The notes under the pieces are model-generated. The model was not told the origin of the DNA, did not search any database, and was given only the letters and a program-made list of their open reading frames with translations. Shown here piece after piece: positions 42,016-53,060 of a stretch of 64,000 bases of DNA. The translations under genes were made by a program, and so were the position numbers. How positions within the stretch are numbered: position 1 is the stretch's first letter; every line of letters begins with the position of its first letter. This stretch comes from Cervus elaphus. Its lineage: Eukaryota > Chordata > Mammalia > Artiodactyla > Cervidae. Location: the NCBI RefSeq assembly GCF_910594005.1, contig NC_057818.1, positions 13,080,501 through 13,144,500 of the forward strand, given 5' to 3'.

Positions 42016-42379
42016 GTCGTGGACGGTCAGAACATGAGATCACGTGCGTGAGTTCTTCCATCCAGTGCAGGGGCCCCATTCCCTAGAAGGCACCTGGGTG
42101 TTACTTTCAGTCACTGTCTCTAATGTGAATGTATTCTTCTCCTGACGCAAGAGTCAAGGAACTGTGAGCCTGGCCTCACACAGCTGGGTGGCAGTGCGGG
42201 GCGGTGGGTAACACCTCCTCGGCTTGCTTACATCTGAATCCCAGCTGCAGAGACCTGCCCTCCAAGTAGGGTCCCAGTAGCAAGCTCCGGGGATTTGCAC
42301 GAGATCACTGCCCACAGCTGACTCAAGGTCTTAGGGTTGGAGAACCCCAGGATTGGACACACTGCTGTCCTCAAGTGTC
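42016..42379. other. Unique sequence, nothing firmly recognised
   Basis: No repeat or gene was recognised. Confidence 0.4.
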
Positions 42380-42520
42380 AGCCCGGTGCCCACGTGGTCT
42401 TAGCACCCAGCACAGGTGTTTTTGGTCCTCATGGCCTCCCTGTGAGGGTGGTGCTCTGGTTATCCCCATTTTGCAGGTGGAGAAATGGAGGCCTGGGGAG
42501 CTGCTGTGGCTTTGCCTGAA
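42380..42520 (-). repeat. MIR SINE
   Basis: Reads ttagcacccagcacaggtgt, then tcctcatggcctccctgtga ggg, then ggttatccccattttgcagg tggagaaatggaggcctggg. Antisense MIR. Confidence 0.82.
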
Positions 42521-42769
42521 GTCCTCCTGCTCGGGGGTGGGTGATCCAGGCCCTGGGACTCATGCCTGGCCTGCTCTGCCTCTGCTGTCCACCTTCGGGG
42601 GCGGGGCGGGGGTACCGGGCCCAGAATCCAAGGACTGATGGAGAAGGGGCAGCGCCGGTGGGTGGACAGTGGGAGCTGGGAGCACACAGGGCCGTGCATT
42701 TCAGGGCGCCCCAGCCCTGCACACCAGTGCCCTGACCTGCTGGGCGCCGGCTGTTCCTCAGTCCCGTCA

Positions 42770-44465
42770 CCAGCGTGCACGCACACCCAGACACACACTC
42801 ACACAGACACGCGCGTTCACACACACACACGCACATGCATGAGAAGGCACACGTACACGCAAGCATGTGCGCACAAATACCGTGTAATACACCTGCACAC
42901 ACGCTACCTGCACATACATGTGTCACATGCAGGTGTCACACATGTATTACACCTGCGTGTACATGCACATAAACACTACACGCACCTGCACGTATCACAC
43001 AGATGTGACACACGCACTACACCCACACACATACACACTACAGGCACACACATGTATCACACAGGTGTGACACATTCACGTGCACATGCATACACATGCA
43101 CAGTACACATACATGCACATATCACACAGCTGTTATATACATACCACACCCCTGTGTGTGCACACATGCACTACACTTGCATGCATGTATCACAAGATGT
43201 GACATGTGCCTGCACGCACATGCATGTGCTACGTGTACATACATGTATCACACAGAGATATGACACATGTACTACACCTGTGCACATACACATACACACC
43301 CGCATGCACATATCATACACAGATGTGGTGCACGTACTACACCTGTGTGGACACACACACTACATGCACATGCACGTGTCACACAGAGATATGACATATG
43401 TACTACATCCATGCATACACACGTACATACACATATCATACACAGGTGTGACACATGTACTACACCTGCACACATACACACTACACACGCATGCACGTGT
43501 CACACGCAGATGTGACACATATACTACACCCACACGTGCATACACGTAACGCACTACATGCAATACATCACACGTGACACATGTACTACACCCACACACA
43601 TACACACTACAGGCACATGCATGCATCACATATGTAACACACCTGCATGTGCACACACAGGCACACTACATGCACATACATGCATCACACAGATGTGACA
43701 CATTCACCTGCACGTGCACACTACATGTACATACACACATCACACAGCTGTGACACATGTACTACACCCATGCATGCACACATACACACTACACTTACAG
43801 GTATCACACAGATGTGATATGCACCTGCACACACACACACACTACATGTACATACACATATCACATAGTTATGACACATGTACTACACCCATGCATACAC
43901 ACATACATACACACATGCATGTATCATGCACAGGTGTGACACATGTACTACATCTGCGTGGACACACACACTACACTCACATACACATATCACACAGATG
44001 TGACACACTCATATGCACACATCTACACACTACATGCACATGCACGTATCGCATGCAGATGTGACACATGTACTGCACCCACACCCACATACACACTACA
44101 CATACATACATGTATCATACACAGATGTGACACTGCACCTGCACACACACACACACACACTACATGCCCATACACATATCACACAGATGTGACATACGCA
44201 TACACACACATCTACACACTACATGCACATGCACGTATCACATGCAGATGTGACGCATGTACTACACCCACACCCACATACACACTACACACACATACAC
44301 GTATCGCGCACAGATGTGACATGTGCTACACCTGTACGGACACACATTGCACACTACACACACACACACACGTATCTCACACAGATGTGACACACATACT
44401 ATACCTGCACACACACACACTACACGCACATACACGTATCACACACAGACGTGACATGTATATAC
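42770..44465. repeat. 1.7-kb CA-rich minisatellite, unit about 62 bp
   Basis: A recurring block reads atcacacagatgtgacac followed by atgtactacaccc and acacatacacactacatgca catac. The gatgtgacac-like landmark recurs at roughly 43000, 43063, 43195, 43256, 43324, 43391, 43447, 43508, 43572, 43694, 43751, 43813, 43872, 43935, 43998, 44058, 44125, 44184, 44250, 44316, 44388 and 44450, spaced 56-72 bp. A three-unit super-repeat of about 190 bp is visible near 43.99-44.32 kb. The strand shown is C/A-rich throughout. Long open frames here are repeat artefacts. Confidence 0.93.
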
Positions 44466-45234
44466 ACATGGACGTGGGCCCCAAGGGCCAGGGCGTGGCT
44501 GTGCCAGGTTCCCAGGCTCCACCGGCAGGAGGCGCCCTCCCCACCCCTCTGCCTGTTCATGACGAAGAGGATGCCCATGGCAGGGAGGCCAGCCCCGCGG
44601 GGCGAGGTGCTCTGCAGGACGCTTCCACCTTGTACTTTCAACCCGGCTGTTCCTGCTGACAGCAGCAAGGTGTGACAGAAATAGCAGCAGGATTCTGGCA
44701 GCAGTGACAGTGGCGGTGACGGCCAGAATCCCCACAGAGCCTGCAGCTTCGGTCTTCTTGGGCTCGGGGCAGATGAGGGGGGGGGCCCTGTCGCTGGCTG
44801 GGGTGCAGGAGGACCTGATTGGGGTCTTGCATGTGTGGGGCAGCAGGGTCAGTGTGGTCTGTGCACCTGCCTTGCTTGCAAAAGAGCAGGAGAAAGCAAA
44901 CAGTGGCTTGAGCAATTGGAAGCCTGACGTCGGGGGCAGGTGGATGGGTCTGGCGGTGTGGAGTGACCTGCACCTGGTTGGAGGGGCATGGAAGGCACAG
45001 CTTTTCTAAAAGGAGCTGAGGTCCCATGGGCTGGGCCAGCGGAGGCCCTGCAAGGCTTTGAGCAGTGTAGGAAGCCCCTGTCCACGCCTAGCGTACCAGT
45101 GAGGAAGGGAAATGCTGGACTGCAGCTCCTGAGAGGTGGGCCTGGCCACGTGAGGTGGGCAGAGCAAAGGTAGCGTAAGCCGAGTATAGAGCGTCAGCCG
45201 GCGACTCAGAGCAGTCCTCACATAGACGAGGAAA
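44466..45234. other. Unique sequence, nothing firmly recognised
   Basis: A stretch at 45040-45080 (caaggctttgagcagtgtag) hints at antisense L2, but too little to call. No gene recognised. Confidence 0.38.
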
Positions 45235-45590
45235 TAACTTTTTTAAAATGTGGCTTAATGTGAATGTACTTCATATCACTGAACTGTGCACTTAAAGGGC
45301 TTCCCGGGTGGCTCAGTGGGTAAAGAACCTGCCTGCTTTACAGGCGACACTGGAGATATGGGTTCTGTCCCTGGGTTGGTAATATCCCCTCCTGGAAGGC
45401 ACTGCAGCCCACTCCAGTGTTCTTGCCTGGAGAATCCCACAGACAGAGGAGCCTGGCGGGCTTCAGTTCATGGGGTCACAAAGAGTTGGACACGACTGAA
45501 GCGACTGAGCTCAGTGCACTTAAAAATGGTTAAGGTGGTAAATGTTTATGTTGTGTGTTTTGCCACAATTAAAACTGATTTTTAAAAAGT
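45235..45590 (+). mobile_element. L1M LINE 3' end, split by a Bov-tA
   Basis: Left piece: aatgtacttcatatcactga actgtgcacttaaa. Right piece: aatggttaaggtggtaaatg tttatgttgtgtgttttgcc acaattaaaactg. Joined, these form the typical L1M 3' terminus. Confidence 0.8.
45286..45524 (+). mobile_element. Bov-tA SINE with 11-bp target duplication
   Basis: The body at 45297-45513 reads gggcttcccgggtggctcag tgggtaaagaacctgcctgc, then cactccagtgttcttgcctg gagaatccc, then gacacgactgaagcgactga. It is flanked by the perfect repeat gtgcacttaaa at 45286-45296 and 45514-45524, inside the L1M end. Confidence 0.96.
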
Positions 45591-45779
45591 TCACCTATAC
45601 ATGTGTTTGAAGCCACCTCACCCCCGTGCCATTTTATACATGCTAAGTCAGCTCCCAAACGTTATAAAATGATAATATGCGTTGCTGGCACAGTTGTGGT
45701 GAAACGGACAGTTGGTTGGGGCCTGGCAGCATGTGGACAGGGAGAGCCCTTTTGGAAAAGCAGATGGGCAGGTCATAGC
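45591..45779. other. Unique sequence, nothing recognised
   Basis: No repeat or gene was recognised. Confidence 0.4.
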
Positions 45780-45975
45780 GAGATCCACAGAGATGCTTCT
45801 TTACTCAGATCCCAGAAGTCCCATGCTGGGATTTATTCTAAGGAAGTCAGTTGTAATAGACAAACAAGCAACAAAGCAAGAAATGTGAAGATACACACCC
45901 TTCCGTGAAAAACTGGGACCACCCTCAGTACTCCCCACAATGGGCTCTGACATCAGCATGGCAGAGTATTAGGGC
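45780..45975 (+). mobile_element. L1 LINE ORF2-region fragment
   Basis: Contains gggatttattctaaggaagt cagttg, gtgaagatacacacccttcc gtgaaaaactgggaccaccc and atggcagagtattag. This parallels the old L1 segment that ends near the ORF2 terminus. Diverged. Confidence 0.55.
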
Positions 45976-46084
45976 GTCCTCAGGGTGATAATCCTAGAGC
46001 CCAGATAATAAACAACAGGCTACCAGGTGCTCAGAGGGGTCTAGAAGCAGTTTGCTCTTTTTCTCCTCCTGTCCTTCTGGAAAA

Positions 46085-46325
46085 ACAAATGCAGATGTGT
46101 TTTGTAGTTCCCGTGGATTCCCTGAAAACCTCCGGAGAAGTGATAAACAGATCTTTGCATCCTGGTGCTGGCTAATTTGTTTTCAATAGGTTTCAATCAA
46201 TTACGTGGGGTCCTCAGGAAGGGGAAGTGCACCAGTAATTGGCTAAAATAAATCACTCGGCACTTCAAACGCAGCTCTCCATTGAGATGCAGCAGCCCAG
46301 CCTTCGATTCTTAATAAACAGGCGT
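46085..46325. promoter_or_regulatory. AT-rich island, candidate conserved enhancer
   Basis: Contains gtgataaacagatctttgca, gctaatttgttttcaatagg tttcaatcaattacg, cagtaattggctaaaataaa tcactcgg and gattcttaataaacagg. No repeat match was recognised. Several ATTA/TAAT cores plus ATAAA-type words in a GC-rich neighbourhood. Confidence 0.48.
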
Positions 46326-46474
46326 GTTTGTCCCCCACCCCCTGGGTCCCTGAGCTCCATGGGAACCGCACGCCGAGGGCCCGGGAGGAGGGGCACATGC
46401 GACAGTGATGGACCTGGCCACCCCGCAGAGGTCACCGAGCCTGGCGTGCTCCTCCCTGGTGTGCCTGCAGGAGT

Positions 46475-46800
46475 GTCTGAACCAACAGAGATCTCTATTC
46501 CCTTGCGTTCCGGGGGACAGGAGTCTGAGACCAAGGTGTCCGCGGGGCTGCGCTCCCTCTGATGGCGCCAGGGGGACCCTCCTTCGTCTCTCCCAGCCTC
46601 TGGCCTTGCTGGCCACCCTCAGTGCTCGTGGCTCGTGGCCGCATCCCTCCCGTGGCCATCTCTGTCCTCAGGTGGCTTCTTCCCTGTGTGTGTCTCTGAG
46701 TCCCTTCTCTTCCTGTGAGGACCCCCGGTCATCCCGGGGTAGAGCCCACCCTACTCCAGTGTGACCTCCTCTTAGCATCCACTTGCATTACGTCCTCAGA
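46475..46800 (-). repeat. MaLR/MLT-type LTR, diverged (non-coding)
   Basis: Contains gttccgggggacaggagtct gagaccaaggtgtccg, ggctcgtggccgcatccctc, gtgtgtctctgagtcccttc and gtagagcccaccctactcca gtgtgacctcctcttagcat. Antisense LTR order is retained. Confidence 0.65.
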
Positions 46801-47394
46801 CTTGTTCCTATAGGGAGCCATTCAGAGGTGCTGGGATCAGGGTTTCGTTGTCTCTTTAGGCAGGGACACAACTCAGCGCACACACCTGCTTCTGGTTGAG
46901 GGTCTGGTGGGCGGGCTGCCGGCTGACAGATGCCATCCCCTCTACCTGTGGTTTGGAATGGGTGTCTGTCCCCCACGTGGGGCCCCGCCCACCCCGTCTT
47001 CTCCTTTAACGGCTGTCTTACTGCCTGTGGATCACAGGCAGCTTCCGTCGAGGGTCGGGCATTCCTTCTCCAGCTTCTGTGGAATCTCAGGCTCAGGGGT
47101 GACCTCGAGCACAGATGGCGCAGTCAGGATGGCGGACCTCCCAGACCTCGGCTCCAGGTAGAGGAGGTCCAGGAGCCTGGGCTGGGCAGGTGTTCGTGGA
47201 TCAGGGAGGGGCGCGTCCCACTGGAGTCATCCACAGGCCCTTCCTTGAAGCTTAAGTGAGATCAGCCTGGGACAGAGACACGTGGTGGCCTCGGAGGAAC
47301 GGGAAGTGTCGTGATAAAGAGCCATTCATCCCCACGCCAGGCAGGACTGAGCCCTCATGGAGGACAGAGCACAAGTCAGGGCACACCCCCGCCG
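46801..47394. other. Unique sequence, nothing firmly recognised
   Basis: No gene was recognised. The right end may belong to the L2 that follows. Confidence 0.38.
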
Positions 47395-47645
47395 GGTGAC
47401 CTCAGGCGGGGACGGGGATCCTCAGAGGGGACAGGCTGGATGCAGGGATGGGTGGTGGGGCAAGGAGGACAGGGAAAGCTCCTCCCCTCCAAGAAGGGGA
47501 CTGAGCCGGCCCCTGAACAAAGAGACAGGGAGGGAAACCATGCTGGCACCTGGGGGGGAGGAGCCGCAAGTGCAAAGGCCCCTTGATCTGAGTTCAGCTG
47601 GCCTGAGCAGAACAGTGAGGCATGGAGTCCATGGAGCCAGGACCC
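47395..47645 (-). repeat. L2 LINE fragment
   Basis: Contains ggaaagctcctcccctccaa gaaggggactgagccggccc ctgaac and gcacctgggggggaggagcc gcaagtgcaaaggcccc. Antisense L2 word order. Confidence 0.6.
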
Positions 47646-47869
47646 TGTCCTCCTCGCCGCTTCCCGTGGCGTCCAGGGGCCTCTCCCTTGTATTTGTCAT
47701 CACACCGCCTGACAGGACAGCCCCAGGGTGGGGCGGGGAGGGGGGGGTTGGCAGCCCACAGCAGGGAAGGGCCAGGGCAGGTGTGGTCCCTCCCGCCTCA
47801 CCACCCGGCCTCCGCCTCTCCTGCTCACAAATCACGGCTGCCTAATGAAGTACCTCGCTCCTTGAAAGA
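47646..47869. other. GC-rich sequence, nothing recognised
   Basis: No repeat or gene was recognised. Confidence 0.4.
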
Positions 47870-48345
47870 ACTCCAGGGCCCCTTACTCTGAGCCGGGTCA
47901 GAGCCCCCGCGAAATTACAGCTGTAAGACACGGCGGGGGGAGCGGGCCCTGGCCCTGCCTGTAATTACGGACCTCGGAGCGCTGATTGCCGCAGTCCAAT
48001 TAATTAAACACGGCAGCGACCCAAATTATGATCCCTCGCCTCGTACCGAGCAGTATTTTTAACCTTAACTGTCGCGGCTGAGCTTAAATTTCCTATCTGG
48101 ACAGAAGTGTCACCCGCGGGAGAAGGAGTGGTGTTGAACTGAACCTCGCCGGTGACAGACCCTGTAATTAGAAACTGTAGTGTCCCCGAGACTGGTCTTT
48201 AAAACTGTCAGAAGCCAAACGGCCGTCATTTGATACAAGACTATCATTACCCGTGAACCTATTAGCTGCAGGTAAATAACATATTATGCCGGGGACAGAA
48301 AGCAGGCAGGTTGGGGAGTTCGCTGACGCTTAATTAGGGCCGGCC
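47870..48345. promoter_or_regulatory. 480-bp CpG-retaining, TAATTA-rich block, best conserved-element candidate
   Basis: Motifs in order: gcgaaattacagctgtaag, cctgtaattacggacctcgg, ccaattaattaaacacggc, ccaaattatgatccctcgcc, gagcagtatttttaacctta, gcttaaatttcctatctgg, cctgtaattagaaactgtag, ggtctttaaaactgtcag, catttgatacaagactatca ttaccc, ctattagctgcaggtaaata acatattatgccgg, and cgcttaattagggccgg. Nine or more ATTA-type cores sit among intact CpGs. No repeat family recognised and no long frame crosses it. Inferred to be a long conserved enhancer. Confidence 0.58.
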
Positions 48346-49199
48346 GTGCTGGAGATGGATGGTCACCTTCTCGCTCCCCTTCGTTAGAAAGGAGGGTTGG
48401 GTGTGGCGGTGGTCGCGGGAGGGAGCCCAGGCTGCTGACCTTGCAGAAACGGCCTCTTTCCTCATCCACGCTGCCTCTGCCTGCCGCTGCCCTGCCCGCC
48501 CTGCCCTTCCAGACCCAGGTGGACACTGATCCCGTGCGGGGGGAGGACGCAGACCTGACCCATGCACGCCCCTGGGCAGAAGGGCGATGGTGGAGCGGAC
48601 CCCCGCTGGGCAGAGGACATCTGTGCGGGGGCGGGGAGGGGGGGACTGTCCTGGGGAACCAGGATCTATCTGCTGAGAACCTCACTCTACAATTTGTGAA
48701 GGCCGCCCCGCCCGGGCGCACTCAAGCCTCGCAACCCTCCGCCTTCTCTCTCCTCACACTCTGCGGTGGATCTGGAAAGGGCTTCTGAGGCCGTTTCCCA
48801 GAGTGCGGGGTGAGGACCAGACCCGACCACAGAGCAGTCATGGGCCGCTCGTGGATTCCCGGCTCCAAACTTCCGTTCTCCGGTGTGTTTAGCGTGTGGA
48901 GCTACCCGAGGAGCTGGTGGTGTCGCGGGTGTCTGGGTGAATCTGCGAGTGATTCTGTTTAGACACCATGTTAGGTAGATGGCTCTGCAGGTATCGCAAG
49001 GCCTGACTCGACCGGCTTAAATCTCCAAAGACCCTAATGTCCCAGAACAAGGGGTGCAGAGGAGGGGGTGGGCTCTGCCCCTGGATGGGCAGGTCGTGCT
49101 TGGCTTGTTTGTCAGATGAACGGATTTAGAACGAAGGCCTGAAAAGAAGTTACAGCTATACAGTTGCCGGACAGAGAATTCCGTCTTGCCCAGCCATCC
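48346..49199. other. GC-rich unique sequence, nothing recognised
   Basis: Moderate CpG content. No repeat or gene recognised. Confidence 0.38.
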
Positions 49200-49405
49200 A
49201 CCACCAGCACACGCTCACACACACACGCGCTCCGATGTGTACCTCCCACAGTACACACGTGCCCACTCCCCTGTGTGTGCGTGCACACACCCCATGCACA
49301 CAGAAGTGCCCCCACTTACACACGTGTACACACGTACCCCCCACATGCGCCTGTTTACACCCGTATCCACATGCACTTACATGTGGGAACACACACACGC
49401 GCGCG
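49200..49405. repeat. CA-rich degenerate repeat tract
   Basis: Runs such as cacgctcacacacacacgcg, tgcgtgcacacaccccatgc and cacgtgtacacacgtacccc. No clean unit length was found. Confidence 0.75.
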
Positions 49406-49954
49406 GGCACCCAAACAACGTGGGCGGTCCCCATGCTTCTCCAGGTTGGACCTTGGTTTTTACATGTTTGCTCAGTACCCCCTCCACTCCCGTGGCTGTG
49501 TCTGGAAGGACCAGGGGCTCGCTGTTGGAGCCCCGGCCTGCGCTGAGCAGAGGGGGCATGTGCATCACCGGGTGAGCGGCGCCCAGGGGCAGGGCTGGTG
49601 ACAGGGTGACGGGGGCAAACCTAGGGCGGGCATCTCTGCCCCCTCGTGTGGGTGCCGCCTGGGCCTTCGTGTCACTTGTCCCTGGGGCCCAGGAGGGATG
49701 TGGGACACAGCGGGGGAAGGAGGGAGGGTTATTCCGGGAAACGGGGACAAGACCAGCGCGGGAAGGACCTGGAAAGGGCAGGGCCATGGGGCTTCAGGAG
49801 ACGAGTGGCCAGTGTGGCGTGAGGATGGCCCTGATGGGAAAAGCCTGGAACATCCTTCTGCGGGGTCATATGTTTCTTGCGGTAGAGGTAATCCACGTGG
49901 ATGTGGGTTTGATCCTGGGGGGCTGGGGGTGGTGGCAATGTGGTGACACCAATG
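49406..49954. other. GC-rich sequence, nothing recognised
   Basis: No repeat or gene was recognised. Confidence 0.4.
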
Positions 49955-50000
49955 GTGAGAGCTGGCATGTATCAGACTTGTGCTGAGTGCTATGCTGAGC
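49955..50000 (-). repeat. MIR 3'-end fragment
   Basis: Contains tcagacttgtgctgagtgct atgctgagcacc. Short. Confidence 0.5.
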
Positions 50001-50027
50001 ACCAGCATGGTGTCATCCATCTGTCAT

Positions 50028-50070
50028 TCATTCATTCATCCATCCATCCATCCTTCCATTCCTTCCCTCA
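50028..50070. repeat. Short (ATTC)n/(ATCC)n tetranucleotide tract
   Basis: Cattcattcattcatccatc catccatccttcc. It changes from ATTC to ATCC units. Confidence 0.85.
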
Positions 50071-50464
50071 TCAGCTGCTCAGTCAGCTCCTGCTCCTTGC
50101 TGGGGAAGGCCCCACAGACAGCCTTTGCTCCTTGGGGTCTGACAGCTTGGGGGTGCAGGGTGGCAGTGAAAGCCCCTCTCCTGCTTCTCATCCTCCCCAT
50201 GTATCCACGTTTTCCAAGCCAACACCCCCTTTCCTCCCGAGTCCCAGATCAGATCTGCATGCACACCGTCCCCACACCTAGAGTCCCCAGCTCTGCTGGC
50301 CCGCGGCCCTTTCTTCCATTTCCCGGCCCCCCTCCCCCCGCCCTGCCCCGGGTGTGTGTGGAGGCTGCAGTTTCTCAGGAGTGTGTCGTGGTGACATATT
50401 TGGTGGGCCCGGCCGCCTGGCTGGGAGAATCCATCAACCGGCGTCCTCGATGCTCGCCTGCCCC
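50071..50464. other. GC-rich sequence, nothing recognised
   Basis: No repeat or gene was recognised. Confidence 0.4.
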
Positions 50465-50590
50465 AGCCCTGTTTTAATTTGCCAGTCTGTGGGCTCCTGT
50501 ACACGTATTCATCTATATTTGTGTCAGGCAAGATTGCCTTTGTCCTCCTCTGCCTGCTAATAAATCCCTCCATAGGTCTCAGCCTCGGCA
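50465..50590. promoter_or_regulatory. AT-rich short island, candidate conserved element
   Basis: Contains gttttaatttgccagtctgt, acacgtattcatctatattt gtgtcagg and ctgctaataaatccctcc. No repeat match was recognised. Modest candidate. Confidence 0.33.
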
Positions 50591-50754
50591 CTCGGCTCCC
50601 TAGGTGTCCGGTTTGGAAATCAAGTCAGGGGGTATGGTGACTCTGATGGAAAATGACCCCATGAAGCCAAACCTAGCTGCTTCTCTCCCCACTGGACCCC
50701 CTGCCTCGGAGGGGACTGGGCAGGGCTCCCCAGCTCACCAGAGGGGTGCTCAGC

Positions 50755-51070
50755 ATCAGGGCACAGTCGCATGCATTTTCTCACGGTTATGGAGGCGGGA
50801 AGTCCAGATGCAGGCATTGGCCGTTTGGCGTGTGGACAGCCGCCTTCTCCTCATATCCTCGCGTGGCCATCGCTCTGTGTATGTCTAGTTCTAACCTCCT
50901 GTTGGTATAAGGACACCAGTCATATTGCACGAGTCCCCCACCCCCACCCCGGTGCCATGACCTCATTTTAACCTAACCACCTCTTGAAAGACCCTGTCTG
51001 TCCAAAGAGAATCATGTTCTGTGGTGCTGGGGTATGACAGCAATTTTAGGGGCCACCATTCAGCCCATGA
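50755..51070 (-). repeat. MLT1-type MaLR LTR (non-coding)
   Basis: Antisense motif order is clear: ttttctcacggttatggagg, cttctcctcatatcctcgcg, tataaggacaccagtcatat, catgacctcattttaaccta accacctcttgaaagaccct and ggggccaccattcagcccat ga. Confidence 0.88.
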
Positions 51071-51077
51071 CGGGTGA

Positions 51078-51330
51078 AATTTCTCCTTTTCAATTATCTG
51101 TGAAGTATGATGGTCGTCAGAAAAGCGCATGCAAGTGCCCAGTCATGTGTGGTTACTGCTGAACTCACCAGGTAACCAGCCAGCCCCCAGGAAAGAAATG
51201 GGGTGTGAGCAGTCCCAGAAGCTCCCTATAGCACCCCCCCACCCTGGTCAGCCACCGTCCTCCTGGGGAAGCCACTGCCCCGACATCTAAGCCCATGGGG
51301 TCATTTTTTAGATCAGATGATACTCCAAAG
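51078..51330 (-). mobile_element. Probable L1M LINE 3' fragment
   Basis: Contains ttcaattatctgtgaagtat gatgg, ctgctgaactcaccaggtaa ccagcc, cagaagctccctatagcacc and gaagccactgccccgacatc. Consistent with an antisense L1M 3' region; diverged. Confidence 0.42.
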
Positions 51331-52091
51331 TGACATATTCTGTGGAGGGCGGGGGAAATGAAGGAGAAGCAGAAACAGTGCCTAGAAGCAGGGACAGGCC
51401 ATCCAGGGGCTTTCTTTGCAGGTGGGCTGCGTGTGGGAGCAGACTTGGTCTAGCTGTCGCCTTGACCGTGCCCTGAGTGGGCCTCGGGGTGGGACTGTTC
51501 AGCCGCCGAGGTGCCCGGCCGCTGCTTCATGGACGCGGGACAACAGCTATCCAGAAACTTTGGCCAGAGGGAAGGGGATCGCCCTGTGAACTACAAGTGC
51601 TGATGAGAGCTGGTGTCTTGATTTGTTTTATCCACAGTGGAATCCACAGGAACTTTATAGCACTTTTTTTTACCCGCGTCCCGGTGCCCCTGAACTTCAC
51701 GTCCAGAGGAACGGCTGATAAATGTCTCGCGTCACATCCTCTGGGCTGTATCGGGTGCATGGCGGCTCTGTGCCCTCCGACTGTGTGGCTGGACGGGGAC
51801 ACGTTAGACATGGCCACAGGGATGGGAGTTCCTGGAGGTGGATGACAGCAGGGATGGCAGAGGAGAGACTTGAGCCACTATCCGAGGGGGGTGGTGACCT
51901 GAGCCGAGGAGGCTGCCCTGGGGAGGGAGCAGCGCAGACACAGGCTGGGCCACGCGTGGACGGGAAATGCGGCCTGTCCACGGGATGGGAGCCAGGTTTC
52001 CAGGTTTGCACAAGTGCACATGGAGAGGAAGGCAGCTGGGAGGGTTAGATCTGGGCCTTGGAGGAGAGCCGGACTTCAGGAAGAGGTAGCT
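51331..52091. other. Unique sequence, nothing recognised
   Basis: No repeat or gene was firmly recognised. Confidence 0.38.
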
Positions 52092-52317
52092 GGCGTTCTG
52101 GCCTTCCCAGGTGGCACAGTGGTAAAGAATTAGCCTGCTAATGCAGGAGATGCAAGTTAGATCTCTGGATGGAGAAGATCACCTGGAGAAGGAAATGACA
52201 ACCCACTCCAGTACTCTTGCCTGGAAAAGCCCCATGGACAGAGGAGCCTGGCGCGCTACAGTCCACGGGGTCACACAGAGTCGGACAGGGCTGAGCAAGC
52301 ACAGAAGGCGTTCTGGT
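52092..52317 (+). mobile_element. Bov-tA SINE with 10-bp target duplication
   Basis: The body reads cttcccaggtggcacagtgg taaagaattagcctgctaat gcaggagatg, then cactccagtactcttgcctg g, then ggtcacacagagtcggacag ggctgagcaagc. It is flanked by ggcgttctgg at 52092-52101 and 52308-52317. Confidence 0.95.
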
Positions 52318-52924
52318 CTTGGGGAGGTCATGTTGGTGGTGGACTCTGAAGGCTCCAAGCCCCACTTCCGAGCCGGCGCCTGCGGTTGCATGGCCCTCAC
52401 TCAGAGCTGCAGGGTGGTGTCTGGCTGGGGGGCTCTGTGTCTTGTTCATCTGAGGAACTCTGTGCTCCAGAGACAGGGTCTGCTGCCCAAGGGCCTCTCC
52501 AGGCCAGCTCCTGCTGGGAGAGGCTGCCTCCCCGGCCGCCCACCTGGAGGGCACCTCGGTTCCGGACCCCCGAGTCCTACAGCCGCAGGTCTGGACTCCC
52601 TGGCCTGGCTTGCCCAGGCTACCACCTGCCCTCAGCTCCCATGGCCGTGGGTGGGTGCCTGACCACCGTAGAGCCCTGTGAAATTGAGGGACAGGAAGCT
52701 CTGTAGAAGGTGGAGCAGCAGCAGGCTGGCCAGGCCCGGGAGGAGGGGCCCACCACTCAGCCCCGATAGTGTGTGGGAGCTCGCTCACGGGGGTGCGGGA
52801 GCGCCACTTCCTCCCCCAACTGGAGGCTGTGGGAGGCTCAGAGGTGTCTGGATCACCCCCCCCAACCGGCCCCCGCGTCCCATCGCCCCTCCTGATCTCT
52901 GCGTCCCCTGCAGACGGTCTCCCT
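52318..52924. other. GC-rich sequence, nothing recognised
   Basis: No repeat or gene was recognised. Confidence 0.4.
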
Positions 52925-53060
52925 GACAGAACCTGACAAGAGCCATTTCCAAGATGGATTGATTCAATTTAGCACAAATTTTTGCTGGATTTGGTGACGT
53001 ATGGCTCCCTGTTGGAACCGCATCGAATGTGACTCCAAAGAGAGAGGGTTTATTAGGCCA
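52925..53060. promoter_or_regulatory. AT-containing island, candidate conserved element
   Basis: Contains gatggattgattcaatttag cacaaatttttgctgg, ggtgacgtatggc and agagggtttattaggcc. A second AT-containing stretch (gcatttccattttattccca, gggctaataaattcttaatg) lies at 53235-53345. No repeat match was recognised. Confidence 0.4.

Noticed and set aside
42638..43549. 303-codon open frame rich in His, Thr, Tyr and Cys
   Set aside because: It lies inside the CA-rich minisatellite, as does the 238-codon frame at 43943-44659. Alternating CA and TG words simply lack stop codons in several frames.
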